From Herpetosiphonaceae bacterium (lineage in GTDB: Bacteria > Chloroflexota > Chloroflexia > Chloroflexales > Herpetosiphonaceae): a stretch of 64,000 bases of DNA. Position 1 is the first letter of the stretch. Every line of letters starts with the position of its first letter. Made by a program: the position numbers and the translations under genes. Below the pieces are notes generated by a model. It was not told the origin of the DNA, ran no database searches, and saw only the letters and a program-made list of their open reading frames with translations. Shown here piece by piece: positions 17,214 through 25,085 of this stretch. The stretch is taken from assembly GCA_013538855.1 (NCBI GenBank), contig JABXJS010000081.1, positions 1 to 64,000 on the forward strand. The letters run 5' to 3'.

Positions 17214-18203
17214 TTAGTGGGTTGGATGCCGGAAGTCCGCCGAGTACTGGCCGGTGACAAAGTGCTCGAGCTGGCGCTCGATATCGCCGAGCAGCGAGGA
17301 GGCCCCAAAGCGGAAGAGCTGCGGCTCCAACCACTCGTCGCCCAGCTCCTCCTTCATCAGAATCAGCCACTCGAGCGCCTGCTTGGCCGTGCGAATGCCG
17401 CCAGCGGGCTTAAAGCCGACCTTGTAGCCGGTGCGCTCGTAGTACTCGCGGATAGCGCGCGCCATCACCAGCGACACCTGCGGCGTGGCGTTGACGCCCT
17501 CTTTGCCCGTCGAGGTTTTGATAAAGTCCGCGCCGGCCTGCATGCACACGAGGCTGGCCTGATACACATTGCGCAGCGTGCCCAGCTCGCCGGTGGCGAG
17601 GATCGTCTTGAGGTGGGCGTCGCCGCAGGCCTCGCGGAAGGCGCGCACCTCGGCGTAGAGGCTTGCCCAGTCGCCAGTGAGCACCAGGTGCCGCGAGATC
17701 ACAATGTCGATCTCCTGTGCGCCATCGGCCACCGAGGCGCGAATCTCCTCGAGCCGCGTCTCAAACGGCGACAGACCGGCGGGAAAGCCGGTTGAGACCG
17801 CCGCCACCGGAATGCCGGAGCCTGCCAGCGCCGCCACGGCCGTGGACACAAAGGTATGATACACGCATACTGCCGCGACGGACAGATGCAGATCGGCGAT
17901 GCCCAGCGCCGCGACCAGGTCGCTGCGCAGCGGGTGGCGCGCCTTGGCGCACAGGCGCTGCACCGTGCCGGGCGTGTCATCGCCGGAGAGCGTCGTCAGG
18001 TCCATACAGCGGATCGCGCGCAGCAGCCAGGCGGCCTGCCACTCCTTCTTGACCGTGCGGCGGCCGCTCAGGGTGGCGACACGGCGCTCGACGGCCGAGC
18101 GATTAATGCGCACCGTATCGATCCAGCCTGGATTAAAGTCGCTGATTGGATTGCGCTCAAGCGGCGCAGCGTGCGTCTGCGGTTCAACAGCGTGTGCAGT
18201 CAT
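17214..18203 (-). CDS. deoC: deoxyribose-phosphate aldolase
   Basis: DERA splits 2-deoxyribose-5-phosphate into glyceraldehyde-3-phosphate and acetaldehyde during deoxynucleoside breakdown. The 329-residue length and several boxes match the longer DERA form found in animals rather than the ~220-250-residue E. coli type: FIKTSTGKEGVNAT, GFKPAGGIRTAKQALEW, then LGDEWLEPQLFRFGASSLL near the C-terminus. Lys229 is the Schiff-base residue and Lys265 the proton relay, so it should be active. The ATG at 18203 has GGAGAT just upstream. It lies 22 bases after the membrane glycosyltransferase gene in the same direction. The other deoxynucleoside genes (phosphorylase, deoB) are not in the window. Confidence 0.93.
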   Translation of the reverse strand: MTAHAVEPQTHAAPLERNPISDFNPGWIDTVRINRSAVERRVATLSGRRTVKKEWQAAWLLRAIRCMDLTTLSGDDTPGTVQRLCAKARHPLRSDLVAALGIADLHLSVAAVCVYHTFVSTAVAALAGSGIPVAAVSTGFPAGLSPFETRLEEIRASVADGAQEIDIVISRHLVLTGDWASLYAEVRAFREACGDAHLKTILATGELGTLRNVYQASLVCMQAGADFIKTSTGKEGVNATPQVSLVMARAIREYYERTGYKVGFKPAGGIRTAKQALEWLILMKEELGDEWLEPQLFRFGASSLLGDIERQLEHFVTGQYSADFRHPTH

Positions 18204-18225
18204 CGGTATCTCCGTTGCTAGGCCA

Positions 18226-20268
18226 TCAGCGCAGTGATGGCGGGCTTTGGTGTAGCGAGTGCGAAACAGGGTAGCGGCGGGCGGCAGGCAGGGCCAGCGT
18301 CCACAGCACGTACAGCAGCGTGGCCACTGTGAGGGCGGCGCTGAGCATAGCCCAGGCTGGCGCTTGCAGCCAGTCTTGCAGCAGCGGCACAAAGCCGAGC
18401 GCGCGCAGCAAGTTGATGGCGTTGGCCAGTGCCAGCGCCGCGTAGGCCGCCAGCAGTCGGCGCTGCTGGGCTGCCGCCAGCAGCAGCGGCGCGAAGGTGA
18501 AGGACATAAAGCGCTCGTGAATCTGCGTCGGCAATACAAAGAAGATCAGCGCCGCTGTCGCCAGCACCAGCCAGTGGCGCGACTGCTGGCGCTGACGCCA
18601 GCAGAGCCAGCCAACCAGCAGCAGGCCCAGCCCAAACGCCAGCATGCCCACCTGGCGGTAAGTCAGCCCCAGCGCCAGCACGTCCGTATCGCGCATGTAG
18701 GTGGGCGCGCCGCCTGGGCCGTCCATGTTGCCGCGCCCGCCGGTGAGCAGATACCAGCCGTTGTAGGCTCCTGCCGTTGGAAACGGCCAGCGCTCGACGG
18801 ACTTGAACACCGCCAGATACACGCCATCGCCGTGGCCCGCTAGCTGCATCGGCAGCATGCCGATCGCCAGCAGCGCAGCGGCCAGCAGCCCATTGTGCAG
18901 CACAGCGCGTGCGCCCCAGCGGCGGGCGGTGGCAATAAGTAGCAGCGGCAGCGCAAACACCGCCTGGAGCTTGAAGAGCGCCGCCAGCGCCCACAGCGCC
19001 CAGGCCCAGCGGCCCTGCGCCCGCTCCAGGCTGAGCACACTGCCAAGCAGCGCCAGAATGATCAGCGCGTCGGTCTGGCCCCACCAGCCAGCGTTGATCC
19101 AGATCGACGGTGTGAGCATGTAGATCAGCGGCAGCAGCCAGGCCCAGCGCGGCGACCACCAGCGCCGCCCGTAGCGCCAGATCAGCAGCAGGCAGGCGGC
19201 CTCGGCCAGCAGCGCGGGCGCTTTCATCAGCAGCGCCGCCGCGTAGGGCAGCGTATCGGGCAGGGCCAGGCCCAGCGCCTGCGCGAGGCGGCCCTGTAGC
19301 CACAGCAGATACAGGTTGCCAGGCATGTTGTCGCTGCCCAGCGCGTAGGCGGCACCAAGGCCCTGCTGCGCCTGAATGTTCGCCCAGCGGGTGAAGAGCT
19401 CCAGGTCGCCAACGCGCTCTGGGAGGCCCACCGCGATCAGCCGCGTCAGCAGCCATAGCCCGGCGATGCCTAGCCCGATCAGCCACTCGCGCCGCTGCCA
19501 TGGTGGCGCAGTCGGCGGCCATGCCAATGGCTGTAAAGGCCGCCAGCGGGCGTACCAGGCCAAGCCGAGGCTGCCCAGCGCGCCGAGCAGCAGCAGGCCC
19601 AGCAGCAGCGGCAGCAGCGCAAACTGCCATAGCCCGCTATAGTCCCAGGCCAGCAGGGCCAGCAGCGCCGCAGCGCTCAAACCAGCGGCTGCCCACCAGC
19701 GGCTGCCCAGCGCGCGCAGCGCCAGGTACAGCGTCAGCGCCGTCGTCAGCAGCAGCGCCAGCGTGCGCCAGGGCGGGCGGGTCGCGCCGACAACCAGCAT
19801 CTGTGGACCGATGTAGACGCCGAGCGGGCGCGCATCGCCGCCGATGGTTGTCGTCGGGCCGCTCAGCGCCAGCTTCAGGCGCGGCGGGCTGGCTGTCAGC
19901 AGCATGTGGATTGTGCGCGGCTGACCAACCGACGCGATGTGCAGACAGCCCTGCTGCTGACAAATATCGACCGGCAGCGGCTGCTCCGCTGTTGCGCCAA
20001 CCACGCCGGACCAGCTCAGCCGGCCCACGCCAGGTGCAGGCAGCTCAAGCAGCGCCTGCCCATCGGTCCAGCGATAGTCCCAGCCAAACAGGTCGCTGTG
20101 CTCTGCGGCATAGACGCCCGCGGCGGGCAGCGTCTGTGTTAGGCTAGGGGCGCGCAGCAGCAGCTGCTGTGGCCGACTATAGCGCAGCCAAACGCCCAGC
20201 AGCAGGGCCAGCAGCAGCAGCAGCACACCGAGCATGTCGCGCCAGCCGCGCCGAAACATAGATTGCAT
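18226..20268 (-). CDS. GT-C-type membrane glycosyltransferase (GT39/mannosyltransferase-like)
   Basis: A 680-residue polytopic protein. A first helix (about residues 12-30) is followed by an external domain of about 140 residues that looks beta-rich. Roughly ten or more helices come after it. The acidic loop GDLELFTRWA (about 285-300) after a transmembrane segment resembles the catalytic Asp/Glu loop of GT-C enzymes, which use polyprenyl-phosphate sugars outside the membrane. The PTQIHERFMSF segment near the C-terminus resembles mannosyltransferases of the PIG-M/ALG type. The exact family is uncertain. GGAG lies seven bases before the ATG at 20268. It starts a minus-strand set continued by deoC and the small anchored protein; the link to deoC is unclear. 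Confidence 0.75.
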   Translation of the reverse strand: MQSMFRRGWRDMLGVLLLLLALLLGVWLRYSRPQQLLLRAPSLTQTLPAAGVYAAEHSDLFGWDYRWTDGQALLELPAPGVGRLSWSGVVGATAEQPLPVDICQQQGCLHIASVGQPRTIHMLLTASPPRLKLALSGPTTTIGGDARPLGVYIGPQMLVVGATRPPWRTLALLLTTALTLYLALRALGSRWWAAAGLSAAALLALLAWDYSGLWQFALLPLLLGLLLLGALGSLGLAWYARWRPLQPLAWPPTAPPWQRREWLIGLGIAGLWLLTRLIAVGLPERVGDLELFTRWANIQAQQGLGAAYALGSDNMPGNLYLLWLQGRLAQALGLALPDTLPYAAALLMKAPALLAEAACLLLIWRYGRRWWSPRWAWLLPLIYMLTPSIWINAGWWGQTDALIILALLGSVLSLERAQGRWAWALWALAALFKLQAVFALPLLLIATARRWGARAVLHNGLLAAALLAIGMLPMQLAGHGDGVYLAVFKSVERWPFPTAGAYNGWYLLTGGRGNMDGPGGAPTYMRDTDVLALGLTYRQVGMLAFGLGLLLVGWLCWRQRQQSRHWLVLATAALIFFVLPTQIHERFMSFTFAPLLLAAAQQRRLLAAYAALALANAINLLRALGFVPLLQDWLQAPAWAMLSAALTVATLLYVLWTLALPAARRYPVSHSLHQSPPSLR

Positions 20269-20411
20269 AGCAACTCCAACAACGTGAGCCAGATGTGGCA
20301 GCGCTGAATAATACTGTGCTCAGCAGGCACAAACCAAGCAGAGATCAGATCACGGCCAACCTTGCTCGCCTATTGTAGCCGAAGATTGTTAGCCAAACGA
20401 CAAGTTCTAGG

Positions 20412-20441
20412 TTGCCCAACGTGAACGATGTTCGCTATGAT
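20412..20441 (+). promoter_or_regulatory. promoter of the DeoC-like paralogue gene
   Basis: TTGCCC (20412-20417) and TATGAT (20436-20441) are 18 bases apart. AAAGGAG (20454-20460) and the ATG at 20467 follow. Confidence 0.55.
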
Positions 20442-20466
20442 GTACAGACATGGAAAGGAGTGCTTT

Positions 20467-21156
20467 ATGACCACCATGCGCCGCTCGGTTGAACAAACGA
20501 TCACCCGCCTTGCGCTACGCCAGCTCCGTGAGCGCGCCAGCGTCGCCGGAACCGCCGCCGCACGCAGCGATGCCCCGCAGGCGCTCGCGCTGCTGCTCGA
20601 CTACGAGGTGAGCAGCGCGATTGATAGCGCCTGCCAGACTGCGCTCGCCAGGCACATTGGCTGCATCGTTGTGCCAAGCAGCGCGGTTGACGCTGCCGTC
20701 AGCCTGCTCGATGGCGCGCAGGTCCGCGTCGGCACCTATGTCACACAGCCAGAGGATATTCAGGCCGCCCTCACCGCTGGCGCAGCCGAAATCGAGCTGG
20801 ACGCAGCCGCCCTTGTGACTGCTGCAGGCGCGCTGGACGCCGCGCTGAAGGAGTTTGTCAACCTGTGCCATACCGCCGGGGCCTTGCTCAAGCTTGATCT
20901 CAGCCGCCTCGCCATCTCGCAGGAGACGCTGTGTCGCCTCAGCGCCAGCGCCGATGCCGCCAACGTCGATCTGATCGGTGTGCCTGCCGAGAGCCTAGCG
21001 CTGGTGCGCAGCAGCACCAGCCGCTACACTGGCTTTAAGGTCGCGCAGGTTCACAGCCTAGCCCAGGCCCGCGACCTGCTCCACGCTGGAGCCATCCGCC
21101 TGGGCACCGCCAGCGCGCCCCAGCTCATCGACGCCGCTCAGACGAGCGGGCCGTAG
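20467..21156 (+). CDS. degenerate deoxyribose-phosphate-aldolase-like protein
   Basis: A 229-residue TIM-barrel-like protein that follows the DeoC pattern in order: CIVVPSSAVDAA (strand 2), VRVGTYV, GAAEIELDAA (the EIDMVI position) and a C-terminal ending like DeoC's final strands (RLGTAS for RIGASS). The Schiff-base lysine position, KTS in real DeoC, reads GVP here (Gly171). The second lysine is kept (Lys191 in GFKVAQV). It should therefore not be a normal aldolase. It may be a binding or regulatory paralogue, or have new chemistry. It is about as long as a bacterial DeoC, so it is not simply truncated. A full-length active DERA is encoded about 2 kb away on the other strand. The family call rests on pattern alignment by eye. 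Confidence 0.65.
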   Translation: MTTMRRSVEQTITRLALRQLRERASVAGTAAARSDAPQALALLLDYEVSSAIDSACQTALARHIGCIVVPSSAVDAAVSLLDGAQVRVGTYVTQPEDIQAALTAGAAEIELDAAALVTAAGALDAALKEFVNLCHTAGALLKLDLSRLAISQETLCRLSASADAANVDLIGVPAESLALVRSSTSRYTGFKVAQVHSLAQARDLLHAGAIRLGTASAPQLIDAAQTSGP

Positions 21157-21165
21157 CGCGTAAGC

Positions 21166-21195
21166 TTGTGCATTTGCCCAGGCTTGTGCTATACT
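21166..21195 (+). promoter_or_regulatory. promoter upstream of the SAM riboswitch
   Basis: TTGTGC (21166-21171) and an extended -10, TGCTATACT (21187-21195), are 18 bases apart. Transcription would start just before the riboswitch. Confidence 0.65.
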
Positions 21196-21211
21196 CCACG
21201 AAACATAATAT

Positions 21212-21315
21212 CTCATCATGAGGAAGCGAGGGAATCGGCCTGATGACCTTCCAGCAACCGACATCGCCACGATGTGCGGTGCTCCATCCGACAGCGCTGT
21301 GCTGACAGATGAGTG
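21212..21315 (+). ncRNA. SAM-I (S-box) riboswitch
   Basis: The core features of the SAM-I aptamer are present in order. P1 is CTCATC (21212-21217) with GATGAG (21310-21315). The GCGAGGGAATCGGCC block, the kink-turn TGATGA, GCAACC, a P3 hairpin (ACATCG/CGATGT), GGTGCTCCATCC and CAGATGAG follow. It sits before metH, a classic target. An intrinsic terminator follows at 21332, so high S-adenosylmethionine should stop transcription before metH. Confidence 0.92.
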
Positions 21316-21331
21316 GCAATAGCAACCCTGC

Positions 21332-21360
21332 CCCTCGCCTGCGCGAGGGTTTTTATTTTG
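21332..21360 (+). terminator. riboswitch-controlled intrinsic terminator of metH
   Basis: CCCTCGC (21332-21338) pairs with GCGAGGG (21343-21349) around a CTGC loop, followed by TTTTTATTTT. The aptamer also contains GCGAGGG (21226-21232), which could pair with the left arm as an alternative structure. Confidence 0.9.
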
Positions 21361-21372
21361 AGGAATGTGCGC

Positions 21373-24300
21373 ATGACCCAAGCATCCACCAAACCGTATC
21401 TCGCCGAGCTTGCCCGGCGCGTCTTGATCTACGACGGCGCAATGGGCACCAGTCTTGACCGCTATACCCTCACCGCCGCAGACTTTGGCGGCGAGGCGTA
21501 CTTCGGCGCCCGCGACTATCTGGCCCTCACCCGCCCTGATATCATCGAGGCGATCCATACGTCGTTTATGGAGGTTGGGGTCGATGTGCTGGAAACCAAC
21601 ACCTTCCAGTCAACCCGCATGCGCCTGGCTGAGTGGGGCTTGGCCGAGCAGACCCACGCCCTCAATGTGCAGGCCGCCCGCCTGGCCCGCACGGTCGCCG
21701 ATCGCTTCCAGGCCCGCGATGGCCGCCGCCGCTTTGTCGCTGGCTCGATGGGACCGACAGGCATGCTGCCCTCTTCCGACGATCCGGCGCTCTCCAATAT
21801 CACCTGGGACGAGCTGTCCGACACCTTCCACGAGCAGGCGCTGGCCTTGATCGAGGGCGGCGTCGATGTGCTGCTCGTCGAGACGAGCGTCGATATCTTG
21901 GAGGTCAAGGCCGCCCTCGATGGCATTCGCCGCGCCCTCGCCGACACCGAGCGCCACGATATCGCCGTCCAGGCCCAGGTCTTTCTCGATCTCTCCGGCC
22001 GCATGCTGCTTGGCACCGATATCCAGGCCATGATGACAACGCTCGAGTCCATGGCGATCGTCGATGTGATCGGCCTCAACTGCTCCACCGGCCCCGAGCA
22101 TATGCGCCAGGCCATCACCTTTCTCACCGCCAACTCGCGCCTGCCGATCTCGTGCATCCCCAACGCTGGCTTGCCCCTGGAGGTCGATGGCGATACCGTC
22201 TTCCCGCTCGAGCCAGAGGGCTTCGCGCACTCGCTCGCCGAGTTTGTCACCGAGCTAGGCGTGAGCGTCGTCGGCGGCTGCTGCGGCACCACGCCCGCTC
22301 ACCTCGCCCGCCTTGTCGAGCGCATCGGCAACGACTATGCGCCCAAGCCGCGCCTGCGCCGCCCGGTCGAGGAGGTCTCCTCGGGCATGCGCGCCGTCAG
22401 CCTCCAGCAAGACCCGCCGCCCTTCATCATCGGCGAGCGCGTCAACTCGGTCGGCTCGCGCAAGGTCAAGCGCCTGCTCCTGGCCGATGACTACGACGCG
22501 GTGCTACAGGTCGCCCGCGATCAGGCCGAGAGCGGCGCACATGCCCTCGATGTCTGCGTCGCCATGACCGAGCGCTCCGATGAGAAAGAGCAGATGCAGA
22601 AGCTGCTCAAAAAACTGACCATGGGCGTTGAGCTGCCGCTCGTGATCGACTCGACCGAGGCTGACGTCGTCGAGGCCGCCCTGCAGATGTACCCCGGCCG
22701 CCCGATCATCAACTCCACCTCGCTGGAGGGCGGGCGCGACCAAAAGTTCGACAAGACCATGCCGCTTGTGGCCCGCTACGGCGCGGCCATCATCGGCCTC
22801 ACCATCGACGAGGATGGCATGGCCCACACCAGCGCCAAGAAGCTCGCCATCGCCCAGCGCATGTTCGAGCTTGGCCGCGACGAGTATGGCGTGCCCGCCG
22901 AGTCCTGGCTCTTCGATGTGCTCACCTTCCCGCTCACCACCGGCCAGGAGGAGCTGCGCAGCTCGGCCATCGAGACCATCGAGGGCATCCGCCTGATCAA
23001 GCAGCACATCCCTGGCGCGCGCACCGTCCTCGGCGTGTCGAACCTCTCGTTTGGTGTGCAGCCCCACGCTCGCGCCGCGCTCAACTCGGTGTTTTTATAC
23101 CACGCCGTCCAGGCGGGCCTCGATGCGGCGATTATCAATCCCGCCCACGTGATGCCCTTCGCCGAAATCCCGCCGGAGCAGCGCCAGGTCTGCGAAGATG
23201 TGATCTTCAACCGCGACTCCGAAGCTCTGCCTCGCTTCATCCAGTTCTTCGAGCAGACCGCCGCCATCGAAACCGACAGCAAGGTCGATCCCACCGCTGG
23301 CATGTTGGCCGAGCAGCGCATCCACTGGAAGATCGTCCACCGCAAGAAGGACGGCATCGAGGCCGATATCGACGAGGTCCGCGCCGACCGCGAAGGCTCC
23401 GGCCTGCCGCGTGGCGAGGCCGCCGTCGCTGTGCTCAACGGTGTCCTCCTCCCTGCCATGAAAGAGGTTGGCGATAAGTTTGGCGCCGGCGAGCTGATCC
23501 TGCCCTATGTGCTCCAGTCCGCCGAGGTGATGAAGCGCGCCGTCGCGCACTTAGAGCAGTTCCTCGACCGCCTGGAGGGCACCTCGAAGGGCAAGGTCGT
23601 GCTCGCCACGGTCTACGGCGATGTCCACGATATTGGCAAGAACTTGGTCAACACCATTCTTTCCAACAATGGCTACACTGTCTATGATCTCGGCAAGCAG
23701 GTGCCGCTCAACACGATCATCGAAAAAGCGATCGAGGTGCAGGCCGATGCGATCGGCCTCTCGGCGCTGCTCGTCAGCACCTCCAAGCAGATGCCGCTGT
23801 GCGTGCAGGAGCTGCACAAGCGCAATCTGCACTTCCCTGTGCTCGTCGGCGGCGCGGCCATCAATCGGCAGTACGGCCAGCGCATCCTCTTCCCCGAGCC
23901 AGAGAAGCCCTACGCCGGCGGTGTCTTCTACTGCAAAGACGCCTTCGAGGGCCTAGAGACCATGGATCGCCTCGCCGATCCACGCCAGCGCGAGGAGTTT
24001 ATGGCGCGCATGGAGGACGAGGCCTGGGCCGCACTTAACGGACCCGAGCGCGGCCGCACCGCTCTGGAGAAGCTGGGCACCAACACGCCCGCCGGGCTAC
24101 GCTCCAACGTGCGCAGCGATAACCGCATCCCCACGCCGCCGTTCTGGGGCGCGCAGGTCGCCCAGCGCATCCGCCTCGACGATGTCTCGCCGCACCTCGA
24201 TCTGAACACGCTCTGGCGCTTGGCCTGGGGCATCAAAAACCTCAAAGGCCCCGAGTACGATCGCGTCGTCAACGAGGAGTTCCTGCCACGCCTCAAGCGC

Positions 24301-24921
24301 ATGCAGGCCGAGGCCAAACAAACAGGCTGGCTCCAGCCCAAGGTCGTCTACGGCTACTTCCCCTGCCAGTCCGCTGGCGAGGAGCTGATCGTCTATGATC
24401 CCAAAGATCGCAAGACCGAGCTGACCCGCTTTGTCTTCCCGCGCCAGCCAGCCCGCGAGCACCTGTGCCTCGCCGACTATTTCCGCCCCACCAGCTCGGG
24501 CGAGATGGACGTGGTCGCGCTGCAGATTGTCACCATGGGCCGCGATGCCGCCGACAGCGTCGAGCAGCTCCAGCAGGCCGCCGACTACAGCGAGTCCTTC
24601 TTCCGCCACGGCCTTAGCACCACCTACGCCGAGGCGCTGGCCGACTACACCAACGCCATCATCAGCCGCGGCCTCGGCCTCGACTATCAGGCCAAGCGCT
24701 ACTCTTGGGGCTATCCCGCCTGCCCCAATCTTGAGGAGCACGTGCGCCTGTTCGAGGTGCTGCCAGCCCAGGAGATCGACGTGAAGCTCACCGCCGGCTT
24801 CCAGCTCGACCCAGAGCAGAGCACCGCCGCCATCGTCGTGCACCACCCCGACGCGAAGTACTTCTCCATCGGCTCCGCCGCCGAGCGCGCCGAGGCCGAC
24901 GTCGCCGAAATTTCAGGTTAA
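21373..24921 (+). CDS. metH: cobalamin-dependent methionine synthase
   Basis: MetH transfers a methyl group from methyltetrahydrofolate to homocysteine by way of cobalamin. The 1182 residues carry all modules. The homocysteine domain (about 1-310) has zinc ligands Cys237, Cys303 and Cys304. The pterin domain spans about 350-610. The helical cap and cobalamin domain (about 640-870) have the base-off ligand His752 in DVHDIGKN. The C-terminal AdoMet activation domain (about 900-1182) includes YGYFPCQS and YSWGYPACPN. The ATG at 21373 has GAGGA upstream and lies after the riboswitch terminator; an earlier in-frame start would fall inside that control region. AdoMet represses it by transcription termination. 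It is a single gene with its own strong terminator. Confidence 0.98.
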   Translation: MTQASTKPYLAELARRVLIYDGAMGTSLDRYTLTAADFGGEAYFGARDYLALTRPDIIEAIHTSFMEVGVDVLETNTFQSTRMRLAEWGLAEQTHALNVQAARLARTVADRFQARDGRRRFVAGSMGPTGMLPSSDDPALSNITWDELSDTFHEQALALIEGGVDVLLVETSVDILEVKAALDGIRRALADTERHDIAVQAQVFLDLSGRMLLGTDIQAMMTTLESMAIVDVIGLNCSTGPEHMRQAITFLTANSRLPISCIPNAGLPLEVDGDTVFPLEPEGFAHSLAEFVTELGVSVVGGCCGTTPAHLARLVERIGNDYAPKPRLRRPVEEVSSGMRAVSLQQDPPPFIIGERVNSVGSRKVKRLLLADDYDAVLQVARDQAESGAHALDVCVAMTERSDEKEQMQKLLKKLTMGVELPLVIDSTEADVVEAALQMYPGRPIINSTSLEGGRDQKFDKTMPLVARYGAAIIGLTIDEDGMAHTSAKKLAIAQRMFELGRDEYGVPAESWLFDVLTFPLTTGQEELRSSAIETIEGIRLIKQHIPGARTVLGVSNLSFGVQPHARAALNSVFLYHAVQAGLDAAIINPAHVMPFAEIPPEQRQVCEDVIFNRDSEALPRFIQFFEQTAAIETDSKVDPTAGMLAEQRIHWKIVHRKKDGIEADIDEVRADREGSGLPRGEAAVAVLNGVLLPAMKEVGDKFGAGELILPYVLQSAEVMKRAVAHLEQFLDRLEGTSKGKVVLATVYGDVHDIGKNLVNTILSNNGYTVYDLGKQVPLNTIIEKAIEVQADAIGLSALLVSTSKQMPLCVQELHKRNLHFPVLVGGAAINRQYGQRILFPEPEKPYAGGVFYCKDAFEGLETMDRLADPRQREEFMARMEDEAWAALNGPERGRTALEKLGTNTPAGLRSNVRSDNRIPTPPFWGAQVAQRIRLDDVSPHLDLNTLWRLAWGIKNLKGPEYDRVVNEEFLPRLKRMQAEAKQTGWLQPKVVYGYFPCQSAGEELIVYDPKDRKTELTRFVFPRQPAREHLCLADYFRPTSSGEMDVVALQIVTMGRDAADSVEQLQQAADYSESFFRHGLSTTYAEALADYTNAIISRGLGLDYQAKRYSWGYPACPNLEEHVRLFEVLPAQEIDVKLTAGFQLDPEQSTAAIVVHHPDAKYFSIGSAAERAEADVAEISG

Positions 24922-24922
24922 G

Positions 24923-24975
24923 ACGAGCTGCGCCCCACCCAGCACCATGGTTGATCTGGGTGGGGCGCAGCTCGT
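24923..24975. terminator. long hairpin terminator after metH
   Basis: A perfect 20-bp stem (24923-24942 with 24956-24975) with a 13-base loop starts two bases after the metH stop. It lacks a T-run. About 110 bases separate it from the convergent pentapeptide gene, whose own end shows no separate hairpin, so it may serve both. Confidence 0.8.
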
Positions 24976-25085
24976 TGGGATCGCTTACAAACCTTTCTGT
25001 CTCTCAATGCATCGCTGACAATCACGCAGCACTGACAGGAGTACGCTCGCTACCCGCGAGTTCCCACACGCCAGCACCGCCAGCG

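Noticed and set aside
18218-19630. Second minus-strand frame inside the membrane glycosyltransferase gene
   Set aside because: Ala/Arg-rich shadow of a protein whose helices are clear in the other frame.
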